Source: JACCSI01 sp963815285 (lineage in GTDB: Bacteria > Acidobacteriota > Vicinamibacteria > Vicinamibacterales > UBA2999). From it: DNA of 64,000 nt. Where the stretch lies: assembly GCA_963815285.1 (NCBI GenBank), contig CAWFGB010000003.1:174559-238558 (forward strand), written 5' to 3'. The stretch's first letter is position 1. Each line of letters begins with the position of its first letter. The position numbers were made by a program, and so were the translations under genes. The notes under the pieces were generated by a model, which saw nothing but the letters and a program-made list of their open reading frames with translations, was not told the origin of the DNA and searched no databases. This document shows, piece by piece, positions 53,045 through 64,000 of this stretch.

Positions 53045-55706
53045 ATGTCCGTCCCGACACCCGGCCAGTCGCTCGGCCACTACCGAATCGTCCAGAAGCT
53101 GGGCGCCGGTGGGATGGGAGAGGTCTACGAGGCGAATGATGCCAGCCTCGACCGTCAAGTTGCGCTCAAGACGCTTCCGGCTGAGCTCGCCGCGCATCCC
53201 GAGCGCCGCGCACGCTTGTCGCGCGAGGCGAAGACGCTCGCCGCCCTGAACCATCCAAACATCGTGACGGTGTACTCGGTGGAAGAAGCCAGGGGCATCC
53301 ACTTCATCACGATGGAGCTGGTGAAGGGAAAGACGTTGGCTGAACTGATCCCGGCGACGGGGTTCGATCTTTCGAGGTTCTTCCCCGTGGCGATCGCGCT
53401 GACGGATGCATTAGCCGCCGCGCACACGCAGAGCATCACGCACCGCGACCTGAAACCGGCCAACATCATGGTCACTGCCGAGGGCCGGATCAAGGTGCTG
53501 GACTTCGGTCTTGCCGTGGTGCTCCAGTCGAGCGACGCCAGTCAGCTTCCCACCAAGACCGCTCAACGCGACCTGGTCGTGGGGACGCCGCTCTACATGT
53601 CGCCGGAACAGGCCGAGGGCACACCGCTCGACGCACGCTCGGACATCTTCTCGCTGGGTCTCGTGTTCTACGAGATGCTGACCGGTCAGCGGGCGTTCGG
53701 TGGTTCGACCACGGCGGCGATTGTCTCTTCGATTCTGCGGGACACGCCCCCGCTCGTGACGACGGTCCGTCCGGCCGTTCCGCGTGAGATCGCGCGGCTG
53801 GTACAACGTTGCCTCGCGAAAAACCCGAGTGACCGCTATCAATCCGTGATCGACGTGCGGCACCGGTTGGAGGAGGTGAAGCAAGACCTCGATGCCGCAT
53901 CTTCCGCTTCCGCTCCGACGGCCGCACCGGAGCGGCGACGCATTCGTGCCGTGGCGTGGGCCTTCGCTGCGACTGCACTCGTCGCGGCGGGTTTCGTGAC
54001 GTGGCGATTCATGCGTGCGGATGAACGCTTGACCGTTTCGCTACCGGTTGTGCCGGGCGCGGTCCAGGTGACGTCGTCACTGGACGTCGAGAGCTATCCG
54101 TCGTGGTCGCCCGACGGCGGGCGGCTCGCGTATCAGGCGAGCTCTGCTGGTTACATGTACATCGGTGAACACGACATTTGGGTCGCCCAAATTGGGAGCG
54201 GGGAACCAGTGAACCTCACCAGGCACCCTGCCAACGACCGCATGCCCAGCTGGTCGCCGGACGGGCGCGAGATCGCGTTCTTGTCAGATCGCGATGGGAC
54301 ATGGAGTGTGTTCCTCATCTCGGCTATCGGCGGGAGCCCGCGAAACGTGTTGTCGTTGGCCGGAGTCTCGCTGAATCACTGGAGCGCGCCCCAGTGGTCG
54401 AAGGACGGCTCGAAGCTGTTTTTCCCCGTCCATCAGGATGGAGAGAACGTCGTGATTGTCCTGACACTGGCGTCGTTGACGTCTACGCGCGTGACGCTAC
54501 CGGGGCATGACGGCAACTACATCTGGGACCTCAGCATCCGGCCTGACGAGGGGAGGTTCGCGTATGCCGAAGGAGGCGGTGTCGGGCCGGAAGTGACCCG
54601 GCTCTGGACAGTCGCTGCGACAGGTGGCGCACCGGTCCCGCTCACTGACGGCCGCACGAATGTCTGGAGTCCGAAATGGTCCAACGACGGCCGTTGGCTC
54701 TACTACGTCTCTAACCGAGGCGGCACCATGGACCTCTGGCGGCAGGAGGTACTGGGTGATGGAACGCCGAGCGGTGAGCCGTTGACGGTCACCCGTGGAC
54801 TCGGCATCCGTTCGGCGGCGTTGTCGGCGGATGGCCGCCGGATCGCCTACGGGCGGGGTCGAATGATCACCAACGTGTGGCGCGTGCCAATCCGCGTGGA
54901 CGAGCCCGCCGAGTGGCGCGATGCCGTCCATGTGACATCCGAACGCGCGTTTATCGAGTTCGTCGATGTCTCGACCGACGGCAAGCTCCTCGCGCTCAGC
55001 TCAGACCGAAGGGGGAACCAGGATTTGTGGGTGCTGCCGGTCACCGGCGGCGAGATGACGCAACTCACCAACGAACCGTCACCGGACTGGAGCCCGCGGT
55101 GGTCGCCGAACGGACAGGAGCTCGTCTTCTATTCCTATCGCAGCGGCAACCGCGACATCTGGGTCATGCCAGCCAAAGGCGGCGCGGCCCGACAGCTGAC
55201 CAGCTCCCCTGGGCAAGATCGGTATCCGGCATGGTCACCTGACGGCCGTGAGATCGCATTCACGGCCCAGGGAAACCGACGCACGCTCATCGTGGATGCC
55301 AACGGCGGCGAAGCCCGCCCTCGTGGCGACCGCCGGAGCCACTGTCGAATGGGCGCCCGACGGGCAGTCGCTCGTCTACGTGAGCCAAAACCGATTTCAT
55401 CGTGTTGGAAAAGGCGGCGGCGGACCGGTACCGCTCCCCGTTACTCCGGAGCGGCCCTACACCTTTCGGTTCATGCCGGACGGACGCTCGCTCCTCTACA
55501 GCGTTATCACCGGCCCCCGCGAGAGCCACGACCTGTGGAAGCTAACGCTCGACACTGGCGCAGTAACCCGCTTGACCAAACTAGAGGGCCGTCGAGGAAA
55601 CCTGAGCGAAAACTTCGCGACCGACGGCCGATATCTGTACATCACCTGGCAAGAAGATGATGGTGACATCTGGGTCATGGATACGACGCCACCCGCACGG
55701 AACTGA
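53045..55706 (+). CDS. Serine/threonine protein kinase with TolB/PD40 propeller (one late frameshift)
   Basis: An approximately 885-residue membrane kinase. The kinase domain (1-285) is complete: GAGGMGEVYEA, Lys42, HRDLKPANIM (Asp135), DFGLAVV (Asp153) and GTPLYMSPEQAEG. A transmembrane helix (about 300-322) leads to PD40 blades with the W-S-P-D-G-x-x pattern (SYPSWSPDGGRLAYQASSAG, SPRWSPNGQELVFYSYRSGN). Near 55320 the frame changes; the blades continue in the new frame (VEWAPDGQSLVYVSQN) to a stop at 55706. Without the change the C-terminal 130 residues would be garbled. It probably senses an envelope signal. The late shift may be an assembly indel. Confidence 0.82.
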
Positions 55707-56446
55707 ACAGGGTTAACGGCTGTCTCGAGGTGCCAGGGGAATGCGGAAGGCCGCCATTTTTTCTCCAGTGCGCACCAGTAACACACTCGTGTGCTGACCC
55801 ACGGCGTGACGGCCGACCGGATGTTCCGGACCGATCTCGGCGACGGCGAATCCGGCTCGTTTGAGTGGAAGGCCGGCAGCATCCTGGTGCAGCGATCCCG
55901 CGGGCGATGATGACGTTGAGATCGCGCTGCGGGTGATGCGACAGTAGACGTGGACTATCTCCGCACGCCGAATGGGTGTGACTCGCGCATCGGAAGCTGA
56001 TTCTGGGCTGGAGCGCCGATTGGTCTTTTCGCGGGCGTGATCGGCGCAGAAATGACCACGCGCTGCGGTCCTCGCGGTCCACGGCGGCGAGGCGACTGGC
56101 GAAGCCTCACGCTCGCGATGAGGCGGCGCGCAGATTCCGTGGATCTTTCACAGGATGTCGGTCCGCCGTCGGCTTCATTTCATTGTTGGGCATCGATTTC
56201 ACTTTATGCCTCGTGCCCTCAGATTGCTCGTCCGTGAGGTCGCGGGGGATAGACGCAGCAGGGAGGGCCATCCATCCAGAATGGCCGCCGTCCCCGGTCT
56301 GTCAGTCAGCATGCGGCTTTTGCGCAGTTCCGTGCGGCACACCGACATATTCGTCAGTAGCGGTAGGGGCTCCGCTCGCGATTGGAAATATCCCTAACAA
56401 TTCAGTGTCTGATGCGCGGGTCCTGAAATTGCGAACGAATCGCTTC
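55707..56446. other. Region with no intact gene
   Basis: One frame at about 55785-55910 reads TRVLTHGVTADRMFRTDLGD, GESGSFEWKAGSILVQRSRG before a stop, which looks like the C-terminus of an unknown protein but has no start. Otherwise only short overlapping frames. Confidence 0.35.
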
Positions 56447-57044
56447 ATGCCGACACTGCTCATAAGAAGCGTGCACCCTAACGCCGGGGGAATCGCGACG
56501 AGACGAGCCTTGATGGTTGTCGTTCTAGCCGGTGTAATGGTCGCCGCCGGAGCGGTTCCCGGCATGGCGCAAATGGCAACCCCCACCTTCAAAGATCTCC
56601 GCGCCGAGGGCCATCGGGGCGGAATCGTATACGTCACGACCAAGGGGGCACGACAGTGAAGGGCCGCGTCGTGAGGATCTCGGCGACGTCGATCGACCTG
56701 CTCGTGAACGACGGCTCGCGTGAGCGGGCCGCCTCGGGCGTGGCGCGGATGACGCAGCGCCATCGCCACGCCGTCCTGGGTGCGGCGGTAGGGCTCACCA
56801 TCGGATTCGGCTTGGGGACATTTGCCGTCCTCTCGAACTGCCAGACGTCGTGGGGGTGTGGTGAGGACGACGCACTGTTTCTCGGGGCCTTGGTTGGCGG
56901 CATTGGCGCCGGCGCCGGTGCGGCAATCGGCGCTGCGATTAGAACGGAGCTGTCCTGTACGTGGCACCGAGTCCGTCGGCGCAGGTGTTCTCACTCCGCG
57001 TGGCGCCGGGCGTAATTGGGATGCGCGCCCAACTCCGGTTCTGA
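56447..57044 (+). pseudogene. Small secreted protein gene with two frameshifts
   Basis: A signal peptide (MVVVLAGVMVAAGAVPGMAQ; start at 56447 or 56513) is followed by TFKDLRAEGHRGGIVYVTTK. At the G run near 56643 the frame changes and continues VKGRVVRISATSIDLLVNDG, then a glycine-zipper-like membrane part (AAVGLTIGFGLGTFAVL, GALVGGIGAGAGAAIGAAI). Near 56955 a second change restores a sensible tail (YVAPSPSAQVFSLRVAPGVI) and a stop at 57044. The three parts together resemble a common Acidobacteria exported protein. The first lesion is explained by one missing G in a homopolymer. Confidence 0.7.
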
Positions 57045-57340
57045 TACACGGCGCCCTACGCCACTCCGCCATTTGTATGAATCGTTTTCGAGGCGTTGGT
57101 TTCGCAGAATGAGGCATTGCCTATGGAGGAGTGCGCGCGTTCCATCGCCCGACGTAGGTCATGACCGGGACCTGCAGTTCATCCACAGCCGCTGCTGCCT
57201 TCAGCGCGTAATCGCAGAAGTCCAGAGCCTCTTGCGGTCGATGAGGCAGCGACAGGTGTTCCAGGTACTGCCGGGCTGGTGTCATTCGCGTGGGAAGTGA
57301 TTGCCGTCCGTGAGCGATCGGGATCGGCTTCTTAAGTCGG
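57045..57340. other. Intergenic stretch upstream of the second kinase gene
   Basis: A minus-strand frame (57357-57121) contains YLEHLSLPHRPQEALDFCDY and LKAAAAVDELQVPVMTYVG, which is somewhat protein-like, but it has no family match and an uncertain start. Nothing else seen. Confidence 0.3.
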
Positions 57341-57346
57341 TATAAT
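57341..57346 (+). promoter_or_regulatory. Perfect -10 box just before the second kinase gene
   Basis: TATAAT lies 9 bases before the ATG at 57356; no good -35 is seen. If used, transcription would start at or within a few bases of the ATG, giving a leaderless mRNA. Confidence 0.4.
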
Positions 57347-57355
57347 CCGCTCCGC

Positions 57356-60082
57356 ATGCATTCAATGTTCCTCGAGGCGGCGCGCGATCGGGGCCGTATG
57401 AGATTCTCGCTCCGCTCGGCGCGGGCGGCATGGGCGAGGTCTACAAAGCTCGCGACACACGCCTCGACCGCATCGTGGCGATCAAAATTCTTCTAACACA
57501 TCTCGCTTCAGACCCTGACGCGAAGGCCCGGTTCGACCGCGAGGCCAAGGCGATCGCCGCGCTGAATCATCCACATATCTGCACGCTGTATGACATCGGC
57601 CACGCGCAGGAGGTCGATTTTCTCGTGATGGAACTCGTCGAGGGTGAGACGGTCGTGAAACGGCTGGAACGAAAGGCGCTTCCCCTCGAGGAGGCTCTGA
57701 AAATCGCCATCGAGATCGCCGATGCGCTGGACAAGGCGCATCGACATGGGATTGTCCATCGTGACCTGAAGCCTGCCAACATCATCCTGACCAAATCAGG
57801 CGCCAAGCTGCTGGATTTTGGTCTCGCCCGGCTGACATCTCAGCCACCGCTGGCGGGGTTCACTACCGTCGCCACACAGGCGCTGCTCACCGGCGCGGGA
57901 ACGATCCTCGGCACTCTCACCTACATGAGTCCCGAGCAGGTGCAAGGCAAGGAGGCAGACCACGGTTCGACATCTTCTCGTTCGGCTCGGCGCCGTACGA
58001 GATGGTCACCGGACGTAAGGCGTTCACGGGCGAGAACCAGGCGAGACGATTGCAGCCATTCTCGACGCTCACCCCCCGGACATGAGTGCACAGCAGCCAC
58101 GCGTGTCCCCAGCACTCGAACACGTCGTGAAGACGTGTCTAGCGAAGGATCCCGAGCGGCGGTGGCAAAGTGCGTGTGATGTGGTGACCGAACTGGAGTG
58201 GATCAACACAGACGCGCAAACGCCGCTCGTCGGGCGTTCGCCGATCCCCTGGCGTCGTCGCCCGACCCTCATGGTCGGTATCCTCGGCCTGTTCGCCGGT
58301 GGTCTCGTCAGTGCGACTCTCTTCCGCAGCAGGCGCGCGCAGACTCCGAAATCGTCAATGCAGGTGACGCGTTCCGCCGTGCCGCTTCCGAGCGACATCA
58401 GTTTGCAAGTTGGCACTGCCAGCAGCCTGGTCCTGTCGCCCGATGGGAGTCGTCTCGCGTTCGTCGCGGCGCGCGGCGCTAGTCGTGTCGCCGATCCGGA
58501 ACTCTCGGCGCAGGGCCAGCTGCACTTGCGGAGCTTAGAGGCCTTGGACGCAGAACCGATCGCGGGCACTGAAGAAGCGTGCTGTCCGTTTTTCTCGCCC
58601 GATGGTCGATCGGTCGGCTTTTTCGCCAACGGCAGCCTAAGGAAGGTGGCGATCGGTGGCGGTGCCCCACAGACCATCTGCGAGGCCGGCGGATTAAGGG
58701 GCGCCACGTGGGGCCCTGATGACACGATCGTTTTTGCTCCAAGTATAACGAGCGGTCTGTTCCGGGTGGCCGCTGCGGGTGGGACGCCACAACGATTGAC
58801 GACATTGGACAACGAGAAGCGCGAAAAGAGCCACCGCTTCCCTTTCTACCTGCCCGGCGGCAAGGCCATCCTGTTCACGATCATGTCAACCGACATGACG
58901 TCGTTCGACCAAGCGCGTGTGGCGCAACTTTCGCTCGACACTGGCGAACTCCGCGTTCTGTTCGAAGGTGGCACCCAACCGAAGTACCTGCCAACGGGGC
59001 ATGTGCTGTACGTGCGAGGTGCTGAGCCCCGCCGCTCCATTTGATTTGGATCGCCTGCAGGTCACTGGGCCGCCCGTCTCGGTGCTCGACGGGGTCAGCA
59101 CGTGGTAGAATTCGGCTCAACCGACCTCAGCATTGGGCAGAACGGCTCCCTCGCCTATCTCCGCGGCGGCCCGCGCGAGAGCGGTCGCCGCGTGCTGTGG
59201 GTGGATCGTGAAGGCCGAGTCGAGCCGGCGATGGATCGTCAACGCGCGATCTTCGATGTTCGATTGTCGCCGGACTGCAAGCAGTTGGCGATCATCATCA
59301 GTGGAGCTAACGATCAGGTCTGGCTTTACGACCTGGCGCGACGTGCGCTGACGCGCCTGACCTTCGATTGGGACCACTACAGCCCTGCATGGACACCCAA
59401 TGGAAAGCGGATTACGTTTTCTTCCAATCGTGCAGCCATAGGCTCCTCGACACGCGTCGGCGCATTCCATCTCTTTTGGCAGCCTTCGGACGGCAGCGGA
59501 AATGCAGAACGCCTCGTCGAACTTTCACACGATGCGACCGGAGGCTCCTCGTCGCCGGACGGCGGAACCTTGCGTTCAGTGAACTGCGCTCGACCGAATT
59601 CGACATTTGGACATTCACTCAAACTTCCGGCTCCGAGCGAACCGCTCGGCCACTGATTGAGACCCCTTTAAACGAAATGTACCCACGCTTTTCGCCCGAT
59701 GGACGTTGGCTGGCCTACCCCCGATGAGTCTGGCCAGTGGGAGGTGTACGTCCGACCGTTTCCCAGCCTCAGCGCTAAATGGCAAGTCTCGACGGGCGGC
59801 GGGAGTCTGCCCGCGTGGGATGCCCACGGGCGAGAGCTGTTTTATCAGAACGGCGGCAAGATGATGGCCGTCGCCGTCCGGACTGACCCAACGTTCGCTA
59901 CCGGAGCGCCTCGGCTCTTGTTCGAGAGCCCCCGGGTTGAACAGGCATTCGATGTTGCGCCGGATGGCCGGTTTGTCATGATTCAAGCCAGTCCGTCGGA
60001 AGCGCCTCCTGACACAGATTACTCTTGTCGAGTATTGTTTGCGGAGCTGGCGCGTCGCTTCACCGGGAACGGAAGTTTTTGA
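57356..60082 (+). pseudogene. Second Ser/Thr kinase-PD40 gene, multiply frameshifted
   Basis: The kinase parts are recognisable but split. From ATG 57356 the frame reaches a GGGG run near 57391; with one extra G it would continue GPYEILAPLGAGGMGEVYKA. The kinase core follows (HRDLKPANII, LLDFGLARLT, LTYMSPEQVQG). Further frame changes lie near 57960 and 58050, after which AQQPRVSPALEHVVKTCLAK and a transmembrane helix are read. More occur near 59025, 59100, 59570 and 59720, separating propeller pieces (LVLSPDGSRLAFVAARGA; VRLSPDCKQLAIIIS; RFSPDGRWLAYP; VAPDGRFVMIQAS) up to the stop at 60082. About seven lesions make function unlikely unless the assembly is wrong. Confidence 0.78.
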
Positions 60083-60630
60083 GCGCCGCAAGATCGGTAT
60101 ACAGTTTGCCAGGTCCGACGTGTTATTCCGCACGGGAGAGGGGAATCAAAATCGCTAGGCGCGACGTCCCCGCGGACCCGGGGCGGGTCGGAAACCGCGC
60201 GCGCCGCGGATTTCGAATAGGGGTTGGACATGCTGAACTGGTGGGCTGGCGTATACCGGGGTGCGGCAACACGTGATCGTCAACACGCCTGACAGGAGCG
60301 CGATCAAGGAGTGCTATGGTCCTCACATCGGCCGCAGGTCTTTGGCGGGAACAGCGCGAGGCGACCGGTGAATACCCTCGGTGCTCTCCTGAACCACGAA
60401 CCGAAGCCGCAGCTAGTTAGCGAGCCGGTTACCGCAGCAGTGAAAACAGCGTCTGCCAGGTGGTCTTTGTGGCGGGGCGCACACGTTCTCGCCCTCGCGC
60501 AGAATAGGCGCGGCCCCTGTGTCGCGCGTGTCGATATTGCGGACGCCAACTAATACCTCGCCGCCGGCGGCGTCGCACCTGCCAGGACAGATACGCCAGC
60601 GAGCTTCTCGCGGCACTGCGCTCGTTCGCC
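60083..60630. other. Intergenic region between two convergent kinase genes
   Basis: No supported gene. Frames are short; no strong hairpin terminator was recognised between the converging 3' ends. Confidence 0.35.
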
Positions 60631-63303
60631 TCAGCCAGGAAGCAACGCGGGCCAGTTCAGCACCACCGTGGCCGCCGCCGTTGCGCGATCGTGACTTGGT
60701 TGAATCATGAGGAAACGCTGACCGTCTGGGGCGACGCCATACCTCCAGAAAAACGGGGGCTTCACCACATCGAGCTTGGTCTGAAACAACGCCTGCGAAC
60801 GCCCCACTGTCGAGCGTTTGTCCGGCGCGATGGCGACGGACATCAGTTGGCCGTCTTTGGCAATGTAGAACAATTCGCGGCCGTCCGCGCGCCACTTCGG
60901 TTTGTAGCCGCCGCCATTGGAAATCGGAAACTTTTCTCCGGGGCCGGGAACTCAGTGACGAAGACCTCGGGCCGGCCGGATTGCGCGGACGAGTACGCCA
61001 GCCACCTGCCGTCGGGAGACAGGATCGGACGCCGTTCGTCGAACTCAGAATCGAGCGGCCACACCAGTTCGCCGCCATCGAGATTTACTGCCCCGATGTC
61101 GAACTCGCCGGGCCTGGATGGTCCCGTAAACAGTTGCCAAAGGCCGTCGGGCGTTTGAGAACCGGATAAATAGGCCGGTCGAATTGAAACAGCGCGGTTT
61201 CAGGCGCCGAATTGGCAACCGTTTTTCGCCACAACGAAGGGCTTCCGCTGCGAGTTGATGAGAACACGATCGCCTCTGCGGTGGGCAGCCATATCGGAAA
61301 GTTGTCATTCGCCGGGTGTGAGGTGACCCGCGTCGGAATGCCGCGTTGCATGTCCAAGAGCCACAAGTCATCGGCGTTCAGAATCTGGTCGTTTCGTGTG
61401 TAGACGACCTGACCCCGCCTGGAGACGGCCGCGCTCGCATAAGGACCCGGCGCGCCCACAATTTCTTCAACCCCGGATCGGGGTGCCACGCAAGCTGCCG
61501 ATCACCAGCTCCTGAGAGCAAGGCCAGTACCCCAGTATCGGACACTGAGAAAGGCTCGCGCGAGCTAAATGCAGCGGTCAGCCGCTCTGCGACGACGACG
61601 GGCGTTCCGGACAACGTGCCGCTCGTGACGTCGAACCGCTGCGCAACGAGCGCTCCGGACTGTCGGAACATCAGAAAGCCTGGTGGGACGAAGACGCCGT
61701 TGTTCGTGGCTTCAACAATACGACGTCGTGATCCATCGAGATTGGCGAGATAGACACCACGAATATCCGATCGAGCACTGCGACTGACGAAGAAAAGGAA
61801 CCGCTGCCCGTCGGGAAGAAACTGCGGCCACCAATGCGCATTGTCGCTGCTACGGTCGATGGTCGTCACCGCCGTCACGGCGCCCCCAGCAGCGGCAACG
61901 CGATAGATCTGATCGTTGTTGAACTTCGTGAACAGGATGACGCCGTCCCGGCTCCACGATCCGCCGCGCGGCATCGGTGTGTCAGTGATGACACGCGGTG
62001 TCAACTCACCAAGCCGGATCGTCTTCAGTTTCCCTTCCGCGAAAAAGCCGATCGACTGACTGTCCGGCGACCAGAATGGCCAAATCGCCTCATCGGTGCC
62101 GGGGACGATCTGCGCTCCGGCCGAGTCCAAGGCGCGCGCGTAGAGCGCGTTCGATCCGGACGCAGGGCTGACGTTGAGCACGTCGCTGCCCGTCGGGCGA
62201 GACGAGAGGCACTTGCCCAGGCACCAGCGTGGCGCCCTCGGGCGGCGAACCGTCAGCCGGTAAATCGTTAGATCGGGGGGCGGCTGCCGGTTCTGCGCGA
62301 GCAGCCAGCCGGCGGTGATCGTCGCGACCACTGCGGCGGCCGCCATCAACCAGATCGTGCGGCGAGTTTGCGTGACCGCGCTGATCGCGTTACGCTCGCC
62401 AGTCCATTGCAGCGCGCGCTGAAGGTCGCGAGCTGTCTGCCAGCGATCGTCGGGGCTTTTGGTGAGACAGGCACTGATCACCCGCTCGAGCATGGGCGGA
62501 AGTGCCGCGTTGGATGCGAGGAGAGATGCCGGCTCGGCGCCGAGAATGGCCGCAATCGTGGCCGTCGGCAAGACGCGATCGAAGGCCTTGAGCCCAGCGG
62601 CCATTTCGTAGAGCACCGCGCCAAACGCGAAGATGTCGGCACGGACATCCGCATCCAACCCTGCGATTTGCTCGGGCGCCATGTAATGAGGCGTCCCCAT
62701 CACGGTCCCCGGCTGCGTCAGAGCCGCGGTTCGTGTCGGAGGAAGCAGTTCGGTCCCGATGCGGAACGATCGCCCGACGGCCGCTGTAATTTTGCGAGCC
62801 CAAAATCCAGCAGCTTGGCGCCAGATTTCGTTAAAAACACATTCGCAGGCTTCAGGTCGCGATGGATGATCCCTGGCGGTGCGCCGCATCGAGGGCTCCA
62901 GCCATCTGCACCGCGAGGCGCAGCAGATGATCGATCGGTAGAGCGCCACGGGTCAAGGCGCTTGCCAGAGTTTCGCCTTCGAGGTGTTCGAGCACGAGAT
63001 AATCGACGCCGTTGTCCTCTCCAACGTCAAAGATGGCGCAAATGTTCGGGTGCGAGAGTCGGCGATCGCGCGCGCCTCGCGCTGAAAGCGAGTACGCCGA
63101 TCAGGCGCGCCACGAAAATCAGAAGGCAAGACCTTAATCGCGACGATGCGATTCAGCCGAGTGTCCTGCGCGCGGAACACTTCGCCCATCCCGCCCATAC
63201 CGAGAGAGGACAGAATTTCGTAAGGGCCGAGCCGGGTTCCCGGAGGAATGCCATTCAACCGTCGCGAAGGGAACGACGTAGAGAGGTGCTCGACTGCAAC
63301 CAT
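60631..63303 (-). pseudogene. Third Ser/Thr kinase-PD40 gene, multiply frameshifted
   Basis: Read on the minus strand from ATG 63303: RLGPYEILSSLGMGGMGEVF and IVAIKVLP, then a frame change near 63060. Another lies around 62850-62890, where the expected HRDLKPAN region is split (RDHPSRPEACECVF in the open frame). From about 62750 a long frame is intact: GTVMGTPHYMAPEQIAGLDA, a transmembrane helix (WLMAAAAVVATITAGWLLA) and propeller blades (FWSPDSQSIGFFAEGKLKTI). Further changes near 61470, 61160 and 60880 split the remaining blades (ILSPDGRWLAYSS; GVAPDGQRFLMIQPS) to the stop at 60633. Same architecture as the two upstream kinases but convergent with them. Confidence 0.75.
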
Positions 63304-63649
63304 ACTCCAGGCCCTGCAATTCAGCGAGCGCGACATGAGTTCTCAGGTTCCATATCAATTCTCCGTGTCGTAGGTTCACCGAATGTTTTGCCCATCGTGG
63401 TTCGGGGTATCGAGAACTCCCGGAGGTCCTCGTCGAAGAAGCTCGCCCGGCGTTGGGCTACAAATCCGAGCGGATGGCAATGGGTTCCGCCGGACGGGCG
63501 AGTCTATTTGCAGCCGGTGAGCAGGCAGAAGGCGCAGCGCGTTTCATGAATCCCCGGGTTTCCCCAGCGGCGACCCGTTTAAGACAACGGCTCAGGCGGC
63601 GCGAAGCAGTTCAAGCCGCGGCGGTGTAAGACATCGTCAGGGCGACGGT

Positions 63650-63997
63650 ATGTGGCGCACGTCACATACTCGGAAGCCACCTGAACCGAGGTCGGCCGCG
63701 GACAAGGCGCGATTTTCCACGCGGTACAAGTACGTGGTGAAGCCCGACGATCCCGCGATTGCCGATGAGGAAATCGACATCACCTGCACCGGCCTTTCCG
63801 ACAGCGTGTTTGCTCCGCGAGTCGCGATCGGAGGGCGCATCAGCCCGGTCTTATCCATTACCAGGGCACCCAATCTTCTCGGCGTGAACCACGTGCGCGT
63901 GCGGGTGCCGCGTGGCATCGCCCCGGGACGGGCCGTGCCCGTGCGTCTGTTTCATATGGATCGGCCCAGCAACGACGTCACCATCGCCGTGCGCTGA
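63650..63997 (+). CDS. C-terminal part of a TIGR03437-like (Solibacter-type) extracellular protein
   Basis: About 115 codons from ATG 63650, likely the 3' end of a larger gene whose upstream part is not visible. The pattern DPAIADEEIDITCTGLSDSV, ISPVLSITRAPNLLGVNHVR, VRVPRGIAPGRAVPVRLFHM and the ending RPSNDVTIAVR match the C-terminal Ig-like domain recurrent in Solibacter and relatives. These domains end large secreted proteins of unknown function. No signal peptide is present in this piece. The stretch 63304-63649 carries no clear gene, though a frame ending WVPPDGRVYLQPVSRQKAQR at 63549 looks protein-like. Confidence 0.65.
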   Translation: MWRTSHTRKPPEPRSAADKARFSTRYKYVVKPDDPAIADEEIDITCTGLSDSVFAPRVAIGGRISPVLSITRAPNLLGVNHVRVRVPRGIAPGRAVPVRLFHMDRPSNDVTIAVR

Positions 63998-64000
63998 TAC

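Noticed and set aside
1..64000. CRISPR arrays, rRNA genes, retrons or diversity-generating retroelements
   Set aside because: No regularly spaced repeats, no rRNA-like conserved stretches and no reverse-transcriptase motif (YxDD with flanking blocks) were seen in any frame.

Overview
The window is high-GC bacterial DNA that most resembles an environmental member of the Acidobacteriota, probably the Vicinamibacteria/Solibacter side of the phylum. The assignment is inferred from content: PadR regulators beside very large FtsX/MacB-type ADOP permeases, three serine/threonine kinases fused to TolB/PD40 beta-propellers, a two-component-propeller sensor kinase, a protein ending in a Solibacter-type (TIGR03437-like) domain, many secreted proteins, and frequent GTG/TTG starts. 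I found no rRNA, no intact tRNA and no CRISPR array.

Layout. 0-9.7 kb: secreted and outer-membrane proteins, a relic of a sulfite-dehydrogenase/cytochrome pair, a DUF3500 protein with an EF-hand partner, a CDP-alcohol phosphotransferase, a trypsin-fold pseudoprotease and a PadR gene with an orphan permease-prefix protein. 9.7-17.3 kb: a decayed winged-helix/propeller gene, a ROK sugar kinase plus HAD phosphatase pair, and a giant sensor kinase, a secreted protein and a NarL-type regulator in a row. 17.3-28.7 kb: lipoproteins, a cyanophycinase-like peptidase, a subclass B3 metallo-beta-lactamase, an ADOP permease, a GNAT, a DUF1028 protein, a META-domain lipoprotein, an AraC regulator, a second MBL-fold hydrolase and a small zincin. 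28.7-39.7 kb: a palindromic non-coding element, frameshifted secreted genes, an ADOP-PadR operon with a dyad-rich promoter, and propeller and TPR proteins. 39.6-49.1 kb: an accessory, decayed region with gene fragments, dispersed repeats and IS110/IS3 remnants, in which a GerW/DUF2953/small-ORF operon and a soxC plus cytochrome c operon are still intact. 49.1-52.3 kb: a HEPN protein, a Tat-exported flavin amine oxidase and a HIRAN-domain membrane protein. 53-63.3 kb: three kinase-propeller genes, two of them badly frameshifted and facing each other. The right edge holds the C-terminus of a TIGR03437-like protein.

How the parts fit. The identifiable themes are envelope and export (ADOP permeases, lipoproteins, OMPs), signalling (sensor kinase/regulator, STPKs, PadR and AraC regulators) and periplasmic sulfur oxidation (SoxC-like enzyme plus cytochrome). 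A striking number of genes are interrupted by single-base frame changes, some at G runs, so the window is either genuinely decaying in places or carries assembly indels; raw-read inspection would separate these.

The best candidates for something new are the GerW/DUF2953/66-codon operon whose third gene has a partial copy 13 kb away, the pseudoprotease, the dyad operators of the PadR-ADOP unit, the long palindromic element near 29.6 kb and the strong hairpin near 44.9 kb. I did not see a clear, complete, previously undescribed system.
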